Below, in pieces: positions 1 through 5,699 of a stretch of DNA of 17,725 bases. Under the pieces are notes generated by a model. The model was not told where the DNA came from and did no database searches. It saw only the letters and a list, made by a program, of their open reading frames with translations. A program made the translations under genes and the position numbers. The stretch's first letter is position 1, and each line of letters opens with the position of its first letter. Origin of the DNA: an uncultured bacterium (lineage in GTDB: Bacteria; Verrucomicrobiota; Kiritimatiellia; RFP12; UBA1067); the NCBI GenBank assembly GCA_900547945.1, contig URIT01000062.1, positions 1 to 17,725 on the forward strand. Reading direction: 5' to 3'.

Positions 1-145
1 TCGCGTCTGCGGCCTCGGCCGCGCTGCGCGCGGCGACGGACCACAGTTCGTCGCCCAGGGCGCGCCGGGCGGCGGCAAGGGGATCCGCCGCCGCGAACGA
101 CGTCGCGGCGCCCCACAGGACGGCGAAGACGAGAAGGCCCTTCAT
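1..145 (-). CDS. Partial secreted protein (N-terminal 48 residues)
   Basis: An open frame runs from an ATG at 145-143 leftward off the window without a stop. Its ATG overlaps the TGA of era in an ATGA arrangement, so translation is probably coupled to era. The product starts MKGLLVFAVLWGAATSFAAA, a clear Sec signal peptide: one lysine, a hydrophobic core, and small residues before a likely cleavage site. It is followed by an alanine-rich, probably helical stretch (DPLAAARRALGDELW). That helical start would suit a TPR-like or periplasmic accessory protein, but too little is visible to name a family. The start is well supported by the signal peptide and the overlap; the function is unknown. Confidence 0.72.
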   Translation of the reverse strand, partial: MKGLLVFAVLWGAATSFAAADPLAAARRALGDELWSVAARSAAEAADA

Positions 146-1113
146 TGCTCGGCGCCGAGATAGCCCATCTCCGTCAGCAGACGGCCGTTCTTCATCCAGT
201 TCGGGACAACCTTCACCCACAGCTCCAGGCGCACCCGCACGCCGAACATGTCCGACAGCTCGGGCTCGGCGCACTGGCGTACGGCCTTCAGGAGGCGTCC
301 CCCCGGGCCGATCACGATGCCCTTCTGCGAGGGGCGGTTCACGTAGACCGTCACGTCGACATCCCAGCCGGACTTCTTCTCGGCGAGGTTCGCAACGGCC
401 ACGCCCACCTCGTGCGGCACTTCGTCGCGCAGACGCTGCAGCAGCTTCTCGCGCACGACGTCCGCGATCGCGAGCTTGCGCGGGTAGTCCGTCACGATGT
501 CCTCCGGGAAGAGCGCGGGGCCGGGCTCGGCAAGGCCGAACAGCGCCTCCAGCAGCGCGTCGCCGCCGCCGGGGCGCACCGCGCAGACCTTCACCCAGAC
601 CGGCTCGGGCAGCGTCCGGGGCGCGCCGTCCTTCCCCGTCCGGGGCGTCCCGTCCACCACCTCCTTCCAGAGGTCGCGGAACATCGTCTCGTAGAACGGC
701 GCCCGGTCGCACTTGTTGAGCGCGAAGACGCACTTCGCCGGCGCCTCCTTCGCAACGCGGCGCATCCACCCCTCGTCCTCCAGCTGCGGCTCGTGGGCCG
801 CGTCGAAGACGACGAGCAGGACGTCCACGCCCGCCGAGGACGCGCGGGCCATGCCGTTCAGGAGTTTCCCGAGCGGCCCCACGGCCTTGTGGAGACCGGG
901 CGTGTCGAGCAGGACGAGCTGTCCGCGCGGATCTTCGACGATGCCGCGGATCGTGTTGCGCGTCGTCTGCTCCACGGGGCTCACGATGGAGACCTTCTCG
1001 CCGACGAGGCGGTTGACGATGGTGGATTTTCCGGCGTTCGTGCGACCGACGACGCCGACGACCGCCGCCTTGCGCGCGGCGGTCCCCGATTCTGGAGATG
1101 CGTGTTCCGTCAT
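142..1113 (-). CDS. era: GTPase Era
   Basis: Era is an essential Ras-like GTPase with a KH domain that binds the 3' end of 16S rRNA and helps assemble the 30S subunit at the inner face of the membrane. The 323-residue length suits the family. G1 is GRTNAGKST (residues 23-31), a TTRNTIRG switch I lies near 50-57, G3 is DTPG (70-73) and G4 is NKCD (133-136). The C-terminal KH domain carries QKGIVIGPGG (about 263-272) and ends with the Era-like RLELWVKVVPNW. Two oddities: the usual G5 'SA' is replaced by 'CAVRPGG', and a glycine/proline/arginine-rich insert of about 15 residues (154-168) precedes it. The ATG at 1113 has no obvious Shine-Dalgarno. The preceding beta-propeller gene ends 63 bp upstream, and no terminator is evident in the gap. 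Confidence 0.97.
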   Translation of the reverse strand: MTEHASPESGTAARKAAVVGVVGRTNAGKSTIVNRLVGEKVSIVSPVEQTTRNTIRGIVEDPRGQLVLLDTPGLHKAVGPLGKLLNGMARASSAGVDVLLVVFDAAHEPQLEDEGWMRRVAKEAPAKCVFALNKCDRAPFYETMFRDLWKEVVDGTPRTGKDGAPRTLPEPVWVKVCAVRPGGGDALLEALFGLAEPGPALFPEDIVTDYPRKLAIADVVREKLLQRLRDEVPHEVGVAVANLAEKKSGWDVDVTVYVNRPSQKGIVIGPGGRLLKAVRQCAEPELSDMFGVRVRLELWVKVVPNWMKNGRLLTEMGYLGAEQ

Positions 1114-1176
1114 GATGTGTGCGCTAGTTTACCAAATCCGGACGCGCCCCGCCACCGTTCGCAGATGGGCCCGGGT

Positions 1177-2562
1177 TCAATTCGCGCCGTAGAGGACGAG
1201 GCCGCCGTAGGTCCAGTTCGGCTTCGGCATGCCGGGAAAGTTCGCCCGGTCCATCGAGAGCATCAGGTAGCGGAACGGGAAACCGTCCGGCAGCTCCGCG
1301 ACGCAGGGCCAGACGCGCCCGTTCGGGCACCCCGCGCTCCACGGCGGAAAGTCGAACTTCAGCCTCCCGCGCATCTTCAGGTCGGGATAGGAATAGACGT
1401 AGCACGCCCGGTCCGCGCTGCCCGCGAGGCAGTACCGCACGCCGCCGATGCGCGTGATCGTCGTGCCCGTCGCGTCGCGCGCGACGGGCCCCGCCACGTT
1501 CACGAACGGACCGTCCCACGCGCGGGACTGGAGGAGCGACGCCCGAATGCCCTTCGGCGTGAACTCCGAGACGAGCAGCGACCACCGCTTCGCCTCCTCG
1601 TCCCACGTCACGCAGGGATCTTCGTTCATGCCCTTCAGCTCCAGGCTCTTCGCCCGCATCACCGAGAGGCCGTGGAGCGGGTTCCGCTCGCTCCAGACGG
1701 CGTTGACGCCCCCCTCCCGCCGCGCGCCGAGCGCGTCCGTCCCCGTCGAGAAGTTGCTCGCGTAGCCCTTCCAGAAGCCGTCCACGTCGTCGTAGAAGAG
1801 ATGGCTCGCGAGGTCGTTCCGCAGCTCGCCGTCCCCGTAGTCGAAGAGGACCACCCCTTCGAGGCGCACGTCGAAGAGCGACGGGTTGAAGCTCGCCACC
1901 GCCTGGTACGCGCCGTAGCCGCGCGCGCTGAAGGTGAAGAAGACCCGATCCCCCTCCCAGTAGAGCGCATTGTCGCGCCCCGTCGTCACGAACCGCACGT
2001 CCGCCTGGCCGATCCCCGCCGAGAGCGAGGCGCGGGCGGCGGAGACCCCGCCGCCGACGCAGAACTTCCAGTCCTGCAGATGCGCCTGGAGGCGCGGGTT
2101 CACGCCCTCCGGGATCGCGCCGGTCTCCACGAGGCGCGTCGCGCCGTCCTTCGTCACGAAGGCCGCCGGACGGTGCCCCCCGGTCATGAGGACGGAAAAG
2201 TCGAACGGCGGCGGCGGCAGGTCCTTCCCCCACACGGGGAAGCGCAGCGCCACCGCGCCGTCCTTCGTCGCGAACGCGAGCTCCGCCGGCAGACGTTCCA
2301 CGCGGAGGCGGTAGTGCGCCGCGGGCCAGTAGCCGCCCACGACCGTAAGGCCGTTCGTCATCACCGGGTATTGCACATCCGCCGCGACCGCCGTCTTCGG
2401 CGCGTATTCGCAGAGCGTCAATTCGTTGTCCAGCATGAACCGCCGCGACGCAAGACGCGCAAATTCAAGCGAGGCCGGGTCCACGCCCGCCCGGACCGCC
2501 CCCCCGAGGATGCCGCCGGCCAGCAGGGCAACGACGCCGCACAACGTCTTCACTTTTCCCAC
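1177..2562 (-). CDS. Secreted beta-propeller-like protein, possible glycosidase
   Basis: This 461-residue protein begins at a GTG. A GAGGGG Shine-Dalgarno about 7 bases upstream supports that start and overlaps the stop region of the fmdB-like gene 9 bp away. Residues 1-25 form a signal peptide. The body has repeated beta-rich segments with Asp/Trp/Tyr-rich turns, such as YWEGDRVFFTFSARGYGAYQ (about 201-220), DDVDGFWKGYASNFSTG (258-274) and EDPCVTWDEEAKRWSLLVSEF (314-334). These resemble the blades of five-bladed propellers of the GH43/GH32/GH130 type. I cannot identify a complete catalytic triad, so enzymatic activity is an inference. Its position downstream of a methyltransferase and upstream of era is unusual for a carbohydrate gene. 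It may belong functionally with the glycosidase operon further right. Confidence 0.8.
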   Translation of the reverse strand: MGKVKTLCGVVALLAGGILGGAVRAGVDPASLEFARLASRRFMLDNELTLCEYAPKTAVAADVQYPVMTNGLTVVGGYWPAAHYRLRVERLPAELAFATKDGAVALRFPVWGKDLPPPPFDFSVLMTGGHRPAAFVTKDGATRLVETGAIPEGVNPRLQAHLQDWKFCVGGGVSAARASLSAGIGQADVRFVTTGRDNALYWEGDRVFFTFSARGYGAYQAVASFNPSLFDVRLEGVVLFDYGDGELRNDLASHLFYDDVDGFWKGYASNFSTGTDALGARREGGVNAVWSERNPLHGLSVMRAKSLELKGMNEDPCVTWDEEAKRWSLLVSEFTPKGIRASLLQSRAWDGPFVNVAGPVARDATGTTITRIGGVRYCLAGSADRACYVYSYPDLKMRGRLKFDFPPWSAGCPNGRVWPCVAELPDGFPFRYLMLSMDRANFPGMPKPNWTYGGLVLYGAN

Positions 2563-2571
2563 GCAGTCCCC

Positions 2572-2823
2572 TCAATACAGCGGCTCGTACTCGCCCTTCG
2601 TCACCTTCTTCAGGCACTTGAAGCCCGCGCGCTTGGCGCGGTAGTGGAGGTCGGTCTCGGAGCGGCCGAGCCCCGGGGCCTGGATGACGCGGTAGACCGC
2701 CGCGCCGCAGACGGGGCAGGCCGTCAGCTTCGGGTCGTGGATCGACTGCATGACCTCGAACCCCTGCGCGCAGTGCGCGCAGCCCCGCGCGGGCTCCCGC
2801 GCCTCGTAGACGTACATCGGCAT
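2572..2823 (-). CDS. FmdB-like zinc-ribbon protein
   Basis: An 83-residue protein with the FmdB/CxxC_CXXC_SSSS layout. It starts MPMYVYEA, close to the family's usual MPIYEY opening. Two cysteine pairs follow, CAHC (about 15-18) and CPVC (36-39), enclosing the typical 'F..M.SI.D....CP.CG' spacing, so one zinc ion is probably bound. The family is widespread and named after a putative formamidase regulator; its molecular role is not established. The first pair is embedded in an extra 'REPARG' turn. The gene starts 1 bp after the methyltransferase stop and ends 9 bp before the next start, so it sits inside a transcription unit. The tail 'KGEYEPLY' is basic then acidic, as often seen in the family. 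Confidence 0.88.
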   Translation of the reverse strand: MPMYVYEAREPARGCAHCAQGFEVMQSIHDPKLTACPVCGAAVYRVIQAPGLGRSETDLHYRAKRAGFKCLKKVTKGEYEPLY

Positions 2824-2824
2824 G

Positions 2825-4087
2825 CTATTCGTACCTCGTCAGGTGTTTTTCGAGCATCTTCGCCAGGCGCGTCTCCAGCCACGGCGTGACGTGCCAGAAA
2901 TCGCGCAGGTTCAGGTACTCCGCCACGGTCCCGCCCTGGCCGGGCTTGACGCCGTATTCCGCGCGGAGGAGGACGTTGCGCGCCGTCGCGTCCGGCGAGA
3001 CGAACTCGACGACCTGGGTCTTGAAGCCGAGGATGCGCAGGATCATCGCGCGGAACGCATCCGTGAGGATGTCGCAGAGGCGCTCGCGCAGGATGCCGTG
3101 GCGCAGCACGCCCGCAAAGGCCGTGTTCGCGCTCGCGCCGACCGTCTTCTGCAGCTCGTGCTGGCAGCAGGGCGCGGAGAGGATGTAGCGGGCCTTCCAC
3201 TCGACGCCCTTCGCCAGCGCCTCGTCCGTCGCCGTGTCGCAGGCGTGGAGCGAGATGACCATGTCGACGCGGGAGAGGGGCGTGGAAGCCGGGGCGTCGA
3301 GCGGCCGGGAGAGTTCGGGCAGGCCGCAGGACGCGAGGTCGCTCTGGATGAAGCGCACCCGGTCCGCGACGTCGAGCTGTTCGGCCATCTTCACCGCCGC
3401 CGCAATGACGTCCGGACGGCGGTCGACGCCCACCACGCACACGTTCTGGAAGCCCAGCCCCTGCGTGAGGTGGAAATAGAGCGCAAGCGTCAGGTAGGCC
3501 TTCCCGCAGCCGCAGTCGACGACGGTGAACGGCTGGGCGGACGCCCCGCCGCCCGCGTCCTTCACGACCTCCTCGATGACCTTCAGGAATTCGTTCACCT
3601 GGTCGTACTTGCCGCGCATGGAGGCGCGGATCTTCCCCTCGCCGTCGGCAAGGCCGGTCACGCGCAGGAGCGCGGCGGAATCGAACGAGGTGAGCGGCGT
3701 CTTCTTCACGCGGTCGTGCGGCTGCACCTTCACGGCGCGGTCCATCGCGGCGCTGCGCGTCGCCATCACGCGCCCCTTGCGCGTCACGCGCACGTGGAGG
3801 TCGCCCGACGCGGTCATGAGGTGGAGGTCGCGCGCGCCCTTCTGGGCGATGATCTCCTCCAGGCCCTCCGCCGCGCCGTTCGCGTCGAGGTTCTTCACGC
3901 GCACCTGTCCGCCGTCCACCATCTCCGCCTGATAGCGCATCTCGCCGCCGAGGACGATGGGGCGCATCGAAATGCGGAACGTCTGGCCGTTCCGGCGCAC
4001 CGTCTGGACGATCTTCATGAACCCTTCGCCCAGCACGCGCCCCCGGATCTCCTCGGCCAGCGTTGCGTCCAACTCTCCTTTTTCCAT
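2825..4087 (-). CDS. SAM-dependent methyltransferase, Methyltransf_32/METTL25-like
   Basis: A 420-residue cytoplasmic protein. The C-terminal half is a class I methyltransferase. Motif I is VVDCGCGKAYLT (189-200) and the acidic strand end is VVGVDRRPD (218-226). It also has the family-typical SLHACDTATDEAL (279-291) and SAPCCQHEL (304-312). The HACDTATD and PCCQHEL signatures are those of the Methyltransf_32 (METTL25/RRNAD1-like) group, whose bacterial members are largely uncharacterised; an RNA substrate is plausible but not shown. Residues 1-130 form a separate N-terminal region of unknown fold with a basic end (HDRVKKTPLTSF). An AAGGAAGAAGAA Shine-Dalgarno lies directly before the ATG. The gene follows the small ORF by 42 bp and precedes the fmdB-like gene by 1 bp. 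Confidence 0.88.
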   Translation of the reverse strand: MEKGELDATLAEEIRGRVLGEGFMKIVQTVRRNGQTFRISMRPIVLGGEMRYQAEMVDGGQVRVKNLDANGAAEGLEEIIAQKGARDLHLMTASGDLHVRVTRKGRVMATRSAAMDRAVKVQPHDRVKKTPLTSFDSAALLRVTGLADGEGKIRASMRGKYDQVNEFLKVIEEVVKDAGGGASAQPFTVVDCGCGKAYLTLALYFHLTQGLGFQNVCVVGVDRRPDVIAAAVKMAEQLDVADRVRFIQSDLASCGLPELSRPLDAPASTPLSRVDMVISLHACDTATDEALAKGVEWKARYILSAPCCQHELQKTVGASANTAFAGVLRHGILRERLCDILTDAFRAMILRILGFKTQVVEFVSPDATARNVLLRAEYGVKPGQGGTVAEYLNLRDFWHVTPWLETRLAKMLEKHLTRYE

Positions 4088-4129
4088 TTTCTTCTTCCTT
4101 GTTTGAAAACCACCCGGTCCGAGCGCGCC

Positions 4130-4237
4130 TCATGTCCCGGCGGCGCCGCACACGCCCGCGCCGTATTCGACCACCGAGGCGACCGCAAGCGCCAATTGCC
4201 ACGCCAGCGAAACCACGGCACTCACAATTGTTCCCAT
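4130..4237 (-). CDS. Small hydrophobic protein (35 aa), unrecognised
   Basis: A 36-codon frame runs from the ATG at 4237-4235 to the TGA at 4132-4130. Directly upstream is AAGAGGTGA (4249-4241), nearly the full anti-Shine-Dalgarno complement, with GAGG six bases from the ATG. This is the strongest ribosome site in the window. Residues 4-23 (IVSAVVSLAWQLALAVASVV) can form one transmembrane helix with only a single polar residue inside. A short tail EYGAGVCGAAGT follows. It lies about 45 bases behind a sigma70-like promoter and 42 bp before the methyltransferase. It could be a membrane microprotein, a leader peptide or a small toxin-like peptide. I do not recognise a family, and it could still be a fortuitous ORF in a leader region. 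Confidence 0.6.
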   Translation of the reverse strand: MGTIVSAVVSLAWQLALAVASVVEYGAGVCGAAGT

Positions 4238-4240
4238 GTG

Positions 4241-4249
4241 TCACCTCTT
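4241..4249 (-). promoter_or_regulatory. Strong Shine-Dalgarno of the 35-aa ORF
   Basis: Read on the minus strand the bases are AAGAGGTGA, followed by CAC and the ATG at 4237. The match to the 16S anti-Shine-Dalgarno is far better than for most other genes here, and the GAGG-to-ATG gap of six bases is ideal. It decides the start and is the main reason to treat the 35-codon frame as translated. Confidence 0.65.
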
Positions 4250-4288
4250 TTCCGGTTGAACGGCAACCCTGCGCGTTCGATGGAGGGT

Positions 4289-4317
4289 ATTATCTCAAAA
4301 CCCCCGTTCCTTGGCAA
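4289..4317 (-). promoter_or_regulatory. Putative sigma70 promoter of the small ORF-methyltransferase unit
   Basis: On the minus strand a TTGCCA -35 box (4317-4312; five of six consensus bases) and a GATAAT -10 box (4294-4289; five of six) are separated by exactly 17 bp. The element overlaps the last codons and TGA of the broken six-hairpin glycosidase. The predicted transcript start, near 4282, leaves a leader of about 45 bases before the 35-codon ORF. This suggests the left-hand genes are transcribed independently of the glycosidase operon. Prediction from sequence only. Confidence 0.58.
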
Positions 4318-5699
4318 CAGACCCAACGCGCGAAATACCCGTTCGGTGGAAGCGGACGCGGCGGCCGTCCTTCACCTCGCAGTCGATCCACCGGCCCTTC
4401 CCGTCGGGAAGCCGGAAGGCGTAGTCCCTCCACGTCTCTGGCACCGTGCCGCGCACGAGCATTTCGTTCACCGCGAAGACGCAGTTGCCGCTCGCCGTCG
4501 TGAACCACGGATGGATGCGCAGCCCCGGCTCGTTGATCTCCCACGTCTCGCCGAACGGGCCCATCGCCCCCGCCGCCTCCAAGAGCCAGCGCGCCGTACT
4601 TGCCGCGCTTCGTGTAGTGGCTCTGCCGCGTGAGCGCACGGTGCATGACGGCGTAGCGCCAGTCTGGACACCGCCGCGCGACTGAGAAGTGGCCGGACGA
4701 GACGAGGCCGTCGTGGATGTACATCTCATCGAAGCCGAAATACTTCCCCTGCCAGTGGAACGGGAAGATGCCGACCGGGAAGCCCCAGCGCGTCGCGTTG
4801 CACCGCAGGTGATACTGCTGCACGTCGTACATGCGCTGGAGCTTCGCGTCCGGGAGGCGCACGAAGCTTTCGGCCCAGTAGCCGGCCCAGAGCTTCGCGT
4901 GCGTGGCGAAGAGGCCGTCCCAGTCGGTCTGCGGAATCGCCGTCGGCGTCTTCTCGTAGGTGTCGGAGTAGGTCACGAACCAGGCGTGGGAGGTCTTCGC
5001 GCCCGGCGCGAGCGCGACGTCGCGGCGGATGAGCCCGCCGTCGCACGCCGTCACGGCGATGTCGAAGCCTATCACGTTCTGTCCATAGGTGAGGCCGTGG
5101 AAGACGCGGCGGACGTCGGTGTTCGGCTCCTCCCAGATGCCGCGCATGCGCACGTAGGGCGAGGTCTCGAAGTAGCGGTCCTGCTTCGTCCACGCGCCGA
5201 CGAGGCGGCTGTGCGGTTCGATCGTGTAGGCGAGGTCGAGCGTCAGGTTGAGCGGCTTCCCGCTTGTGTTCGCGACCGTCCGGCGAATCGCGACGACATT
5301 GCGGTCGAGCGCGCAGAAGACCTCGGTCGTCGCCTCCAGTCCTTCGGCAAATTCGCCCACGCACGTGACGAGCGCCTGGCGGACATCAAGTGTCTGCGAC
5401 CACGCCGCCGGGAGGCCGACCGCCTTTCCCTCCACCACCATCGTCGGGTTGAACCGTCCGAACGCGAAGAGTTCCGCGTCGCGCGCGGGGCCGCGCCGCC
5501 CCTGCCAGTAGACGGTCGTACGCATCTGGTTGTAGGCTCTTCCGCTCTGCCCGCCCGTCCATTCGACGAGCATGTTGAGGTCGCCGTTCGAGATGAGCGG
5601 CGGCGAATAGCCATCGGGCGGCGTCGGACCCTTTCCGCAGAGCCGTCCGGCGAGCGGATCGGACACGAGTGCCAGCGCGAGACAGAGTGAAGCCATCAT
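4295..5699 (-). pseudogene. Six-hairpin glycosidase, frameshifted and probably internally deleted
   Basis: The gene starts ATGATG at 5699, overlapping the GH78 stop by ATGA, with a GGGAGGAACG ribosome site. A short signal peptide (about residues 1-17) precedes a beta-sandwich N-domain and the start of an (alpha/alpha)6 barrel (RMYDVQQYHLR near 289, FGFDEMYIHDGLVSSGHFSV at 321-340). The good frame runs to residue 370 (...KRGKYGA). Sequence of the same family then continues in the next frame from about 4588 (WLLEAAGAMGPFGETWE, then HPWFTTASGNCVFAVNEMLV) to a TGA at 4295. One extra base, or two missing, separates the frames. The joined product would have only about 467 residues. In related GH65/GH95-like enzymes the two flanking motifs are separated by several more hairpins carrying the general acid, so a stretch of some hundreds of residues is probably missing. 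As it stands the gene should give a C-terminally scrambled, inactive protein ending at 4290. Confidence 0.8.

Noticed and set aside
1114..1176. A possible promoter or terminator between the beta-propeller gene and era
   Set aside because: A TAAACT -10-like hexamer is present but no -35 lies at a proper distance, and no stem-loop with a T-run is visible.
145..2889. A 914-codon plus-strand open frame
   Set aside because: It is antisense to era, the beta-propeller gene and the fmdB-like gene, with low-complexity Arg/Ala/His composition. It is a shadow.
4133..4165. GC-rich palindrome (GCGGCGCCGC) near the end of the small ORF as a terminator
   Set aside because: It lies within the coding frame, has no following U-tract, and is expected by chance at this GC content.
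2724..4244. A 506-codon minus-strand frame overlapping the methyltransferase
   Set aside because: It is arginine/proline-rich with no domain, and the overlapping frame encodes an intact methyltransferase. Its first codons overlap the better-supported 35-codon ORF.
4320..4346. A weak second copy of the operator-like motif near the left promoter
   Set aside because: Only about 9 of 12 core bases match, it is in the opposite orientation, and it lies within coding sequence of the broken glycosidase. Likely chance.
2822..4633. A 603-codon plus-strand open frame
   Set aside because: It is antisense to the methyltransferase and the glycosidase, with no ribosome site or recognisable motif.
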